The notes beneath the pieces were generated by a model, which ran no database searches, was not told the origin of the DNA, and saw only the letters and a list, made by a program, of their open reading frames with translations. A program made the translations under genes and the position numbers. Shown here one piece after another: positions 22,490 to 33,438 of a stretch of DNA of 64,000 bases. The stretch is from Spiroplasma sp. SV19 (GTDB taxonomy: Bacteria; Bacillota_I; Bacilli_A; Mycoplasmatales; Mycoplasmataceae): the NCBI RefSeq assembly GCF_030060925.1, contig NZ_CP045455.1:682001-746000 (forward strand). The letters run 5' to 3'. Every line of letters begins with the position of its first letter. Positions within the stretch are counted from its first letter, which is position 1.

Positions 22490-24331
22490 CTAATTAATCA
22501 CCGCAATCGCCCACATATTCGAAGCATCAGTACCAATGTACAACGAACCATTCGGAGAAAACACCATCGAACGAATTCAATCATCATTTAAACTCGCAAA
22601 CTTCGTCACCACACCATCAGCAGCAACTGCCCACACATTCGAATTACGAGTCCCCACATACAACGTACCATCTAGTGAAAACACCATTGAAATAATTCAA
22701 TTATCATTTAAGCTCGCAAACTTCGTCACCACACCATCAACAGCAACCGCCCACACATTCGAATTACGAGTCCCCACATACAACGTACCATCCGACGCTA
22801 AAACAATTGAACCAATTCGGATATCATTCAAACTCGCAAACTTCGTCACCACACCATCAACAGCAACCGCCCACACATTCGAATTACCAGTGCCCACATA
22901 CAACATACCATCCGACGCTAAAACAATTGAACCAATTCGGATATCATTCAAACTCGCAAACTTCGTCACCACACCATCAACAGCAACCGTCCACACATTC
23001 GAATTAGCAGTACCCACATACAACGTACCATCAACAGCACGAACCATCGAAAAAATTCAACTATCATTCAAACTCGCAAACTTTTTATGTGTTTGTAAAA
23101 TAACTTTAATTGGTACTGTATATCCAGTAATGACCTTACTTGTAGAGTTTGCTGTAATAACAATTCAAACTTCATCAGAACCACTAGCCAAATTAAGTGA
23201 CTGATATGGCCCTTCATTTTCATCAGCATACAAATCATAATAATAATCAACATTTAATTGTGCTTTATCATTAATTGGCTTAATAGCTGCTTGCACAACC
23301 GCATCATAAACTTGCCGAATATCACTTTCCGTCACTTTTTCTGGAGTTGGCGCTGCAAACAATTCCGGACCATCTAATGTTTTAACATCAGCAATACTTA
23401 CTTTTCCTTCCCCCAAAGTTGGTAACATAACTGACAAATAAGGCGAATTATTAATTAAGAATTTACTATTTTTGAACGCTGTAATCATCACTCAAATTTC
23501 AACCCCATTTGTTGTTAAATTAACCGGTTGATAAACAGCCCCTGAGTTATTTGCAAACAACTGATAATCATAATCAGCAAAAGTTGCCCCTCGAGAATGA
23601 CCCGCAACTTCTTGAAAAATTAAATATTTTAAACTACTTTTAACTTCTGTTCCTTGCACTTGCTTTGGATTTATTGCATTAATCATCATCGGACTTGCAA
23701 TTTTCGTAATTTGATTTAAATCAAAAGTAACAGGCTGGGTTGCACGATGCAAATACAAATATAATTGTCATCCCCCAATACCAATCCCCGTAAAAAGTAA
23801 CACTAAAATAACACCTAACAAAATAAAAATTCTTGTTATTTTTTGATGACGTTGTTTGAATCTTATTAATGATGTTGTTAACCCCTGGATAATTTGTTGT
23901 TGGTTAGCATTCAACTGTGCAATTGCTTGTGTTACATCGTTACTATCATCATTAATAATCATTTCACTTTTTTGTTGCGAGGCTACTGACATTAATTGTT
24001 GATCAAGATTAATTGTTCGATTTTGAACAGCAGTTAAAACACTTGATGGTAATTTAATTACTCCGGTTTGTAACAACTGTTTAGCATCATGATTTAAATG
24101 CGATAAATCGTGGTGAAGAAAAAAACCATATAGTTCATCATCATGTTTAATTAAAGCAAAAGGCAAAACATCAGATGCAACAGTTGCTTCTTCATCAATG
24201 ATAACTTGATAAAATTCAACGGTTTTCAACAATTCCGGATTTTTTGCTTTAATTGATAACATAATCTTTTGAAAAATATTTTTACATTTCTCACACAACT
24301 TATTATAGTTCAAAATAACTTTATCATTCAT
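22490..24331 (-). CDS. spiralin-domain / propeller-repeat membrane protein
   Basis: 613 residues. Residues 1-165 are soluble and begin with a CEKC pair. One membrane segment (166-187, IFILLGVILVLLFTGIGIGG) follows. Two domains at about 200-300 and 300-410 resemble spiralin: NPKQV, ATFADYDYQLFANNSGAVYQ, VEIWVMITAF and the parallel NVDYYYDLYADENEGPYQSL. Residues 418-613 are five 40-residue repeats (FASLND..I.S.V...DG.LYVGT..SNVWAVAVDGVVTK), like the blades of sensor or YVTN-type propellers. The likely topology is N-in, with the spiralin and repeat parts outside. No signal peptide or lipobox. ATG follows AGAGG. Promoter is a T16 spacer type. Confidence 0.8.
22493..23080 (-). repeat. five tandem 120-bp coding repeats
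   Basis: Period 120 bases exactly (for example CTCGCAAAC recurs near 22592, 22712, 22832, 22952 and 23072). Units two and three are almost identical at DNA level. Base composition is clearly GC-richer than the flanks, with many G-ending codons (GTG, GCG, ACG, TCG). Trp in the VWAV core is UGG, not UGA. Points to recent duplication and perhaps imported sequence. Confidence 0.9.
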
Positions 24332-24447
24332 TTTTTTACCTCTTTTTAATTAGTAAAATTAATGCTAATCCTCTTTCTTAATTGTTGTTTAAATAATTCA
24401 TTCTGCCTATGATATTTTAATAAATAATAGTTTCATAACTAACTCAT

Positions 24448-24475
24448 ATTTTACTAAAAAAAAAAAAAAAAGCAA
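24448..24475 (-). promoter_or_regulatory. poly-T spacer promoter of the spiralin/propeller gene
   Basis: On the minus strand: -35 TTGCTT (24470-24475), a spacer of 14 T plus AG (16 bases), and -10 TAAAAT (24448-24453). The homopolymer is T16 (24456-24471). Same -35 and same design as the promoter at 21695-21726, but with a spacer close to the optimum. The start codon is about 115 bases downstream. Confidence 0.6.
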
Positions 24476-24631
24476 TTGGTCCTAATAATCAAAATTACAA
24501 CTTGCTTTTACAAAATTATCAGATGTGTACCCCTAAATGAGGACAAAAATTAAATTAGAACAACTTTTATATCTTATATTATTACTATAATAAGAGATAA
24601 TTCCCCTAAGTTCACAGTTTCTTCTCATAAA

Positions 24632-24681
24632 TTTACAATATAAAAAAAGTATTTTTAAAAATACTTTTTTTATATTGTAAA
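24632..24681. terminator. 50-base perfect palindrome after arcC
   Basis: Two 25-base arms with no loop base (TTTACAATATAAAAAAAGTA continues to a T5/A5 centre), ending one base before the arcC stop codon. It would fold into a long hairpin with internal U runs and act as terminator of the arc operon on minus and as a barrier on plus. The DNA from 24332 to 24631 otherwise holds only the promoter above and AT-rich sequence. Confidence 0.75.
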
Positions 24682-25614
24682 TTATTTTTTAATTGTTGTT
24701 CCCGCTTTCCCAGCTAGAGCCGCTTTTGCTTGTGCTAATTCAGCAATAATTGCAACTTTTTTATCATCTAAACTTGCAAATTTCATTGCTGCTTGCACTT
24801 TTGGCAACATACTACCTGGGGCAAATTGGTTTTCAACAATGTATTTATCCGCATCGGCTAATGTTAAAATATCTAAAGTTTGTTGATCCGGTTTGCCATA
24901 ATTAATGGCAACTTTAGCAACCGCTGTTAAAATCATTAATTTATCAGCTTTAATCAGTTCTGCTAATTTTGCACTAGCAAAATCTTTATCAATTACAGCA
25001 GGAACACCTTGATAACCACTATCAGTTTTTACAACGGGAATTCCCCCACCACCAACAGTAATAACAATATGTCCATTGTTGATTAAATCTTCAATAATAT
25101 TTTTTTCAACAATGTCAACAGGTTGTGGGGAAGCAATCACTCGCCGTCATCCGCGTCCAGCATCTTCTTTAACAGTAAAACCATTTTTTGCTGCTAATGC
25201 TTTAGCTTCTGCTTCGGAGTAAAAAGCACCGATTGGTTTTGTTGGATTATTAAAAGCATGATCTTTTTGATCAACTTCCACTTGTGTTACAATTGTCACA
25301 ACGTTTTTATTAATTTTACGTTTATTCAATTCATTTAAAATTGCATTTTGCAAATGATATCCAATATAAGCTTGCGACATTGCACCACATTCGGGAAACG
25401 GCATCATTGGAATTTTATTATTCACATGTGATGCCTCATCAAAAGCATTGTTAATCATTCCAACTTGTGGTCCATTCCCGTGGGCAATAATTAATTCATC
25501 ACCATTTTCAATAATATCAACCATTGCTTTTGCGGTATCTTTCACAATTTCTTGTTGTTCAGTGGGGGAATTTCCTAAAGCGTTTCCCCCTAACGCAACA
25601 ACTATTCTTGCCAT
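24682..25614 (-). CDS. arcC: carbamate kinase
   Basis: Last enzyme of the arginine deiminase pathway: carbamoyl phosphate plus ADP gives ATP, CO2 and ammonia. 310 residues, of usual size. Motifs: [11 protein letters not shown] at the N-terminus, [29 protein letters not shown] and [13 protein letters not shown]. Joined across a UGA Trp codon near 25143. Follows arcD by about 25 bases. Confidence 0.95.
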
Positions 25615-25638
25615 AAGTTTTTACATATCCTTTCTTTC

Positions 25639-27129
25639 TTAGAATCAAGGCCCAGTATTTGAAATTGGTAATAAACTACCAACTGCCAACAAGACAATTG
25701 ACCCAACTGTAATTCCAACAAGTAGTGGTCATGATGCTTTAATAAAGCGATCATATGGTACTTTTGAAATTGATAATGCTGCCATTAAAATTGCACTAGT
25801 TGGTGAAACTAAATTAATAATTCCATTTGCAAATGAAAAGGCAGTAATTGTTCCGGATGCTAATCCCGTTGATACTCCATTAGCAACTGGTCCTAAAATT
25901 GGAAAGACCGCTGTTGCAAATCCTGAAGTTGAAGGAATTACAAACGAAATAATTAAGAAGAAGAAGAACGCCACCATAATAAAGCCAGTTTTTCCTAATG
26001 ATGACATTGGTGAAGATAATCCACTAATTAATTTACTTTGCATTCCAGTATTTGTCATAATGAAACCAATCCCAGCTGCAAAGGCAATAATTAAACATAC
26101 TGATAAAATATCAGCTGATCCACGAACAAAACTATTAACATAGTTTTCTTCTCCTTTTCAGTTAATTAATGCAATAATGATTGATGCAATAAAGAATAAG
26201 GCAGAAATTTCCATAAAATATCATTGTCCTAATGTAGCAAAGAAATGGGCAATATATGGCGCATGTTTGCTAACTAATTCAGTAAAATCAGCAAACACTG
26301 GTATTCCAAATTTATCCCACCCAATTAAGGCAAAAATCATTAAAACAAAAGTAATCATAAAAATAGCCATGATTGCTTTTCGTTTTTTATTATATTCAGG
26401 TAAATCAGCTGCAATTGCAAATTCTGCTTCATAAAAATCTTTTTTATCAAACAATGGTGATTTCCCTGGAGTACGACGAACTCGTAGCGCATATCAAACA
26501 ACGAAAGAAATTCCTCCTGCTGTTAATAATAATCACGATACTACTCTTCAAACAATTCCTGTTGATGATGTTAAATCAGGAACACCAGCATTAGAAACTG
26601 CAATTTGTACTACAAATGGGTTTAAAGTTGACCCAATACATCCAATTCCAGCTCCTAGTAAAATTGTCATAACCGCTGTTAAGACATCAAAACCAGCCGC
26701 TAATAAGACAGGGATAATAACAGGATATAAAGCAATTGTTTCTTCTCCCATCCCATAAGTTGTTCCTCCAACTGAAAATAAAAACATTACAATTGGAATA
26801 ATTCAAATTTCGCGGCCTTTCATTTTTGCTACTAACCGACCAATTCCAGCATCTAATGCTTTTGATTCAATAACAATTCCTAAGAATCCTCCCAGTACTA
26901 AGATAAAGACAATAACATCAACTTTATCCTTAAATCCTTCCATTGGAGCTAAAAATAAGTCAAAAATCCCAGCGGGTCCTCCGGCATGTGTTTTTCCATC
27001 TGCTCCGGTGTAAGACCCTGTTGTTCCTGGAATTCAAGAAATAATAATAATTAGCAACGTAATTCCCAATAAAATTGTGAATGCTGTTGGTAATTTAAAT
27101 TTAAACTTTTTTTTATTTTTTAAATCCAT
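25639..27129 (-). CDS. arcD: arginine/ornithine antiporter, YfcC/ArcD family
   Basis: 496 residues with about 12 hydrophobic segments. Conserved elements include GGTTYGMGEETIALYP, GAGIGCIGSTLNPF, FVIPSTSGFATAVFPI and NLVSPTSAILMAAL, which mark the DcuC/YfcC superfamily used as ArcD in several Firmicutes. It would exchange external arginine for ornithine without energy cost. The position inside the arc operon supports this substrate; sequence alone does not prove it. ATG at 27129 has AAAGGG upstream. Confidence 0.88.
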
Positions 27130-27167
27130 TTCTGCAACCCTTTCTGAATTTTATTTTTTAATAAATT

Positions 27168-28172
27168 CTAGCCACGAATTGTTGCTAACATTACTGCTTT
27201 AATTGTGTGTAAACGATTTTCTGCTTCTTCGAAAACACGTGAATATTTTGATTGAAATACTTCATCAGTAACTTCTAATTCACCCGTTCCGCCAAATTGT
27301 TTAATCACTTGTTGAGCAGTATCAGTGTTAGCATCGTGGAAACTTGGTAAACAATGCAAGAAAATAACATCTTCTTTTGCTTGTTTTATTTTTTCCATTG
27401 TTACTTGGTATGGTGTTAAATCTTTAATTCTTTGACCTCACACTGATGGGTCTTCTCCCATTGATACTCATACATCAGTTGCAATAGCATCAGCATCTTT
27501 TGCTGCTGTTTTATGATCTTCAGTCAAAGTAATTGAACCACCATGTTCTTTTGCAATGGCTTCAACTTTTTTTAATAATTCTTTGTCTGGTCATAAATCT
27601 TTTGGTGCACAAGCAACAAAATGCATTCCTAATTTAGCACTAACAACCATATAACTATTTGCCATATTAAAACGTGAATCTCCAAAGTAAACAAATTTCA
27701 TCCCTTTCATGTTACGACGACCTTTTTCTTCTTGCAATGTTAAAATATCAGCTAACATTTGTGTTGGGTGAAATTCATCAGTTAAACCATTTCAAACTGG
27801 TACTCCTGAATATTTTGCTAAAGCTTCAACATCAGTTTGTTTAAAACCACGGAATTGAATTCCATCAAACATTCTTCCTAATACTTTTGCTGTATCCTCA
27901 ATTGATTCTTTTTTCCCCATTTGACTACCACTTGGTCCTAAATAAACGGGGTGCATTCCTAAATCAAATGCTCCTACTTCAAAAGCACATCTTGTTCTTG
28001 TTGAATCTTTTGCAAATAACAAAGCAACAGATTTACCAGCTAATGGTTTTTGTTCTGTTCCGGCATATTTTGCATCTTTCAATTGTTTTGCTAAATCCAA
28101 TAAATAATAAATTTCTCTTTGTGTGAAATCTAATAAAGTTAAAAAACTTCTTCCTTTTAAATTTACAGCCAT
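27168..28172 (-). CDS. arcB: ornithine carbamoyltransferase (catabolic)
   Basis: Splits citrulline with phosphate into ornithine and carbamoyl phosphate in the catabolic direction; also named argF. 334 residues. Carbamoyl-phosphate site STRTRCAFE, then [15 protein letters not shown], and the ornithine site HCLPSFHD. An in-frame UGA is read as Trp in [14 protein letters not shown]. Between arcA and arcD. Confidence 0.95.
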
Positions 28173-28210
28173 ATTATTTTTTCTCTCCTTTTAAATGTAA
28201 TATTAATGTT

Positions 28211-29410
28211 TTAAATGTCTTCTCTTCAAAGTGGCATTGACATACAACGAGGTCCACCACGTCCTCGTGATAATTCCGATGAAGCAATGACATGTACTTT
28301 AACTCCTGCTGCTTTTAATTCTTCAACCGTAATTGGATTACGTGAATAAGCAATTACTTCACCAGGACGGACTGTAATGACATTTGTCCCATCATTTCAT
28401 TGTTCTCTTGCTTGGGCAATTGGGTCTTCACCACCACATTTAAAAATGTGTACTGGTTTACCAATTTCTGCTGATAAATAATCTTTAATTGTTTCTTTAA
28501 TTTCTGTGACCCCATTTTTTGTGATCTCAAAGATTTTAAATTCACCCATTGCTTCAAAGATTAATGGATGAGCAATAAATTTATCATAATCAATGTTTGT
28601 AAAAACAGTGTCTAAGTGCATAAAGGCACGATTTTTTGTTTTTAAATCTAATGCAATTACTTTTTCGTAACTAACTGAATCATTTTCGATCAAATTTTTT
28701 GCCACTTTTTTAATTGCTTCCATTGAAGTTCGTTGTGATGCCCCAATGATTAATGTTTTTTTATTTAAGACTAAAATATCTCCACCTTCTAAAGTTTCTT
28801 TTTCATCACGACTATATCAATAATTAATTTTATCTTTAAAACGTGGATGATGTCTTAAAACAACATCAGAAAATAATGTTTCACGATTTCTTGTTACCGT
28901 AAACATTTTGTGAATAGTTACTCCATTTCCGATTGATGCAAATGGATCACGTTGAAATAAAATATTTGGTAGAGGATCAACCGCTAACGGATAATCATCA
29001 GTTATTTCAACTCCTAATTCATATTTTGTAACTCCTGCAATCATTTTATTAACAAGAGCTTGATTATCTAATTTATCTAAATAAGTACGTAATTTACTAA
29101 TGTACTCTTCTTTTGCGCCAGATTCTTTTAAAAATTGTTCTAACAAATCTTGCCGCATTTTTGGATTAGTTTCTAAAACTTCAGCAACTAATTTTTCGAT
29201 GTATAAAACTTCTACACCTAAATCTTTTAAAACTTTTGCAAAAGCATCATGCTCTTGTTGTGCAACTGCCAAATCTGGTGTATCATCAAACAATAATCTT
29301 TCTAACAAATCTGGTGATAAATTAGCTAATTCATCGCCAGGTCGATGTAATAAAACGGTTTTTAATTCACCAATTTCTGAGTAAACATTAATACCATATT
29401 TTTCTGCCAT
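28211..29410 (-). CDS. arcA: arginine deiminase
   Basis: First enzyme of the pathway: arginine to citrulline and ammonia. 399 residues. Substrate and catalytic motifs are all present: [29 protein letters not shown] (catalytic His) and the C-terminal [15 protein letters not shown] with the nucleophilic Cys. Two UGA Trp codons. First gene of arcA-arcB-arcD-arcC, which supplies one ATP per arginine, a known energy source in arginine-using spiroplasmas. Confidence 0.97.
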
Positions 29411-29721
29411 GTTACATTTCCTCTTTCTTTCTACATTAACATTTAATAAAATACTCTAAGAATGAATATCTTATTAAAAAACTTTACAAAATAAATATGT
29501 AAAAGAAGTAAAAAACAAATTGTTTTTAAATATACAGAAGGCTTATCAAGTTGTAATATTTTAATATCATTTAAATAAATATAATTTTTTTGTATTCGTT
29601 ATTCTCCTAGCACAATATATATTTATTGAACAATATGACTTTTACATATTGCAAAAGTAAGGATGCTCCCATACTTTTTATCTTTATATGTCTATAATAT
29701 ACCTTTAAAATAAAAAAACAA
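29411..29721 (-). promoter_or_regulatory. arc operon promoter and long leader
   Basis: On minus, TTGTTT (29716-29721), 16 bases, then TATTAT (29694-29699, inside TATATTATA) makes a plausible promoter. The distance to the arcA ATG is then about 280 bases, a long untranslated leader with several short inverted repeats (for example ACTTTT and AAAAGT near 29640-29660). A ribosome binding site AAAGAGG precedes arcA. No gene is visible in the gap. Confidence 0.5.
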
Positions 29722-29765
29722 GTATTTATAATCTTTTATTTAACATTTAGCAAAAAAATATCAAA

Positions 29766-29790
29766 AAAACAATAAATTTTTTATTGTTTT
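29766..29790 (-). terminator. intrinsic terminator of the 29781-30656 gene
   Basis: Read on minus: AAAACAATAAA, three-base loop, TTTATTGTTTT, then more T. The hairpin overlaps the last codons and stop of the gene. Confidence 0.75.
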
Positions 29791-30656
29791 ACAGTATTAA
29801 TAATATTGGTTGAAGTCAAAATATTCATTAATAAATCATGTAAACACTGAATAATTTGTACTAATGGAACAACTTTGTTTCGATAATCTGCTGTTTTTTG
29901 GGCAATTTCTAAGCGTTTTTCTGGCGTTAAACCAATAACAAACTTGTGATAAGCTTCTACTTCTTCAACAATTTTTGCTTTATTAAATTCTGGTAACTTA
30001 ATTTTCCCTTCATTAAAATCTTTTTCAATTTTATCAATATTTTCTAATTGAGCTTTTAATTTTTCTTCCTCTTGGTCAACTGAAAATTCAGTTAAAACGA
30101 TATCACGTTGTAAGAATAATCCTAATTGATTTACTAAATTCCAAATTTCTAACGCATCACTTGCTTGATCAATATCTTCTAAACATTTATCAAGGGCTAA
30201 ATCTAATCCTTTAATTTCCTCATCATAAATTTTTGTTAATTCAACAACTTCTACTTTCATCATATCCACGAAAAGTTTATTTAGGTCAACGGGGCTTGAT
30301 TCTTTGGCACTAACCATAAAATCATTTAAAAAACGAGGTAACGGAATAATTGCATTAAATAATTTACTTACTTCAATTAAAGTTGTCACTTTCTTTTGAT
30401 CAACTTCTTCTGGTTTTTTGTCTTGTAAATATTCATTTCTAATATTATCAAATAAAGGCTTAATTTCTGTTTTAACAAAATTAAATAAATCTTCAAAATT
30501 GGTTTTAAATTTAGCTCCTGCCAAAAATGCTTCAATTTTTGGATTTTTTTCTGCGGTATCTTTTTGATAATCTGCTTCAAAAAGATTAATATATTTTGTT
30601 AAATAATTCATCATTCCTTTTTCAACATCTGCTCAAAAATTATTCTGTTGTGTCAT
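29781..30656 (-). CDS. helical cytosolic protein, unknown function
   Basis: 291 residues, starting MTQQNNFWADVEKGM (Trp is UGA). No signal peptide or membrane segment; rich in Glu, Lys, Asp and Leu with heptad-like patterns (for example EEEKLKAQLENIDKIEKDFN), so mostly helical and perhaps coiled coil. No family recognised. ATG 30656 has AGAGGG eight bases upstream. Has its own terminator and lies alone between the arc promoter and the peptidase pseudogene. Confidence 0.75.
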
Positions 30657-30758
30657 AATCATATCCCTCTATTTCTATAAAACACTATGTACATCAATTT
30701 TACCGTAAAATAAGAATTTATGCCATTTTTATTTACCTTTTATTGAATTTAAAATATA

Positions 30759-30794
30759 AAAAATGGTATTACTTTTTAAAATAACACCATTTTT
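30759..30794 (-). terminator. terminator below the M60-like pseudogene
   Basis: Minus-strand hairpin with arms AAAAATGGTGTTA and TAATACCATTTTT (one G-U pair), followed by TTATATTTT. 17 bases past the pseudogene stop. Confidence 0.7.
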
Positions 30795-30810
30795 ATTTAA
30801 TTTTGATAGT

Positions 30811-32243
30811 TTAAAATAATATTTTCTCTTGAATAATTGGGTTAAATTCTGTTCTTGCATCAGTAATATTATTGCAAATTGGTTTTGTCAATGGTTTTAA
30901 AGCGCTAATAGTATTTTTAATCTCTGCAGTTAGTTTTATTCCCCATTCATCAAAGAATCGTGTTAAATTATAGCCGATTACTTGTGAAGCTATTTTAACA
31001 AACTCTTGTATTTTTTTGTATCAGTATTAAAACGAATATCTCATTCAGGAACTCCACCATTATTAATTTGACGATATGTTTAATTTAATAATGGATAAAA
31101 ATTATTACCAAATCCCATGTGTAATTGTCAAAACATTCCTAGTCTAATTTAGTTCCCAGAGTCACCACTAAGCTTATTAAAATCTTTTTTCGCATTTGGT
31201 TGTGTTAAATATTTTTTAATTGCTTGTTGTCTTTCGCTTTCATTATAAATTTTTAATTAAATCCCTAACTTTTGTTGAAAATATAAGGCACTAATATTAT
31301 TTAGTAACATCTACTAAATAATTTCATTTATATTGTAGTGTTTGATAAGTATGACCAATTTCATGCCACAATCCTCACTGATCTGTCAAAGCGTTTAAAA
31401 ATAAATCTTTACCTACCCCAGTACTATTTTGAAACATTATTCGGCCATGACTAGCATTGACATAACCACCACTCTGATCTTCGTTGACAATATGAATATA
31501 TTGAGAATATTTTTTGTTAATATTTTTATTCTTTTCATTTAGACCATAAAGTTCATTACTTCAATTTCAAACATTATCTCAATGGCTTAATGTCACATTG
31601 AAAGAATGCTGTAACCAAGGTATAACGACATTCTTAATCATATCTGTTTGCATTGTCGCAAGATAATAGTTAGAAACAAATTCAACAAATGATGATCTTG
31701 TTGTCTTAACTTGTTTGATAAATTCCGTTTGATTTGTTTTATTTACTTTAAAAGTTGGTATTTTAATAGCACCTTCTGGTTCTTCTGATCTCACACCAAT
31801 TACTTGCAAATCTGTCTGATTACTATCAACAAGATAAAGTACTCCAGCAGTACTTAAATAAAAAGTAATAAAGTTACTTTTTGTTGAAATTACAAAATCA
31901 CTAAAAACATTATTTTTATTTTTGTTAATATTTTTGTATTGTCCTCATTGACCAATTGATAGTTTAATATTTCCTAATTCATCGTCAGTTAAATTACGAT
32001 TGAATATAACTGTATAAGTATTTTTTGCTTGCAAATAATATCTTGTTGGTTTAAAAGAAAAGTGCCTAAATCAACAATTTTCTCTATTTCTAGCTTCATT
32101 TGCTGAAACAAAATCAATGTTTTGAGCATTATTTTTACTAAATTTTAAATTATTTTTTTATCATATGAACTTGCAGCAATCACGGTTGGAACACTACCCT
32201 CGATTATAACGATTGTTCCTAATAGACTTATTAACTTTTTCAT
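30811..32243 (-). pseudogene. M60-like (enhancin-type) secreted metallopeptidase, decayed
   Basis: A good ribosome binding site (AGGAAAAAA) and ATG at 32243 start a signal peptide, MKKLISLLGTIVIIEGSV. A frameshift at an A7 run near 32160 follows. The main frame then reads about 280 residues to WGLWHEIGHTYQTLQYKW, the HExxH zinc site in the form typical of M60-like peptidases. After a TAA at 31297 the reading moves to another frame (YNESERQQAIKKYL, LGMFWQLHMGFGNNFYPLL) with three more in-frame stops. A last frameshift gives FFDEWGIKLT and the end at 30811. Intact, it would be about 475 residues. Lipobox Cys not visible. Confidence 0.8.
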
Positions 32244-32502
32244 TATTTTTTCCTATTTTCATTTCAGTTTTATTTATTTAAAATTTAAAAAACTAAAATA
32301 GTGGTGGAATATTTTCTTTTAAAAGTAAGAATAACCACTGAGTATGTAAAAAATTAACATAACTCTTCATCTCAATTTTTTTAAATAATTGATATTTTTA
32401 CCAAATTATTTAAATCCATAATCATTTTTATTAATATAACAATGATAACACTTTTCCTTTTAAAATTACATATATTCAACCATTATTTTGCAACAACAAA
32501 TA

Positions 32503-32690
32503 TTAATAACCACCGCTGAATATTATTTTAGAATTAAAAAATAAAAGACTGATTTTACTTTGTCTTGCCAGAAAGATTCATTTATATCTATTTTGTTGGT
32601 TATTACCACCAACCACTTATTTTATTCGGTTGTGTGTTACTTGCTCATTAATTAAATTAAAAGCAATTGCTAAAAATGTTAGTTCTCTTG
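32503..32690 (-). pseudogene. decayed C-terminal gene fragment, transposase-like
   Basis: In one frame: RELTFLAIAFNLINEQVTH, a TAA at 32617, then VVGGNNQQNRYKWIFLARQ and on to a TAA at 32503. The continuity across the single stop suggests former coding sequence. It looks like the tail of a transposase but I cannot name it. The remaining 32244-32502 gap is AT-rich with nothing recognised. Confidence 0.4.
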
Positions 32691-33437
32691 CTATGCTCTA
32701 ATTTTAGCGCGATTAACTAATAAATTATTTAAATTAACAATAATTGAAACTAATAAGGCAATAATTAAACTTAAGACAATTAAATACAAAATGTAATATT
32801 CTGGTTTACGAAAATCTTGAAAAAAATATGGAACATAATAATTTTTCGCGGGAGCACTATAGTTTCATAATTTTTCATCAATTGGTATCAACAATAATAC
32901 TGTTTGTCGTAAAGCAATAAAAATGGTGTAAAAAATAGGATGAAGATAAAACTTATATAATTTTCGAACATAAAAATCACGATGATTAATTAATTTTTTC
33001 TCAAACCTAGAACAAAAATAAATAATAAAAATAATTGGACAAAGTCAATGTTGAAAAACAGTACTAATCCAATAAATTACAACATTATTTGAACTTGCCG
33101 TAAATTTTTGTCCTGTAATTGCTCCAATCACACTACCAATTGTAAAAAATAAAAAAGTTAACAATGCTGCAAAAACAATGTATAAAACAAAAAGATGGTT
33201 TGTAACAAAATGGCCATATCTTTGCTTGGTAAAATAAATTAAACCACCTAATGCAAATAACAAAATTAATAAATCAGTTTGAACACTTCATCAACTAATA
33301 AAATACCATGAATAACTTAATCAATTTAATTGATAATGAAATAAACTATAAAAGTAAGTTAGGGTTAAAATAATAACTTCTAAGCCAAAAAGAATACTAC
33401 AATAAATTAAATTTTTAATCTGTGGTGTTTTTGACAT
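32691..33437 (-). CDS. six-helix integral membrane protein (possible Pr6Pr family)
   Basis: 248 residues with six hydrophobic segments and conserved-looking blocks: FISWWSVQTDLLILLFALGG, STVFQHWLCPIIFIIYF and KFYLHPIFYTIFIALR. The His-Trp and W..QT patterns fit the Pr6Pr/FAR-17a-type mollicute membrane proteins, but this is a memory-based guess. ATG at 33437 has AAGGAG five bases upstream. Starts one base before the rsmI stop codon, so it is probably the last gene of that operon. Confidence 0.7.
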
Positions 33438-33438
33438 A

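Noticed and set aside
22493-23080. Tandem repeats as a possible CRISPR array
   Set aside because: Units are 120 bases, adjacent and in frame with a protein; there are no spacers and no cas genes.
22536-23204. Long open frame on the plus strand (222 codons) opposite the propeller repeats
   Set aside because: It mirrors the 120-bp repeats, has no ribosome binding site, and the minus-strand frame has a membrane helix, sensible domains and a promoter.
24515-24555. GTGTACCCCTAAATGAGGAC, similar in style to an IS3 end
   Set aside because: No partner end, no transposase and no direct repeat nearby; a scar is possible but not supported.
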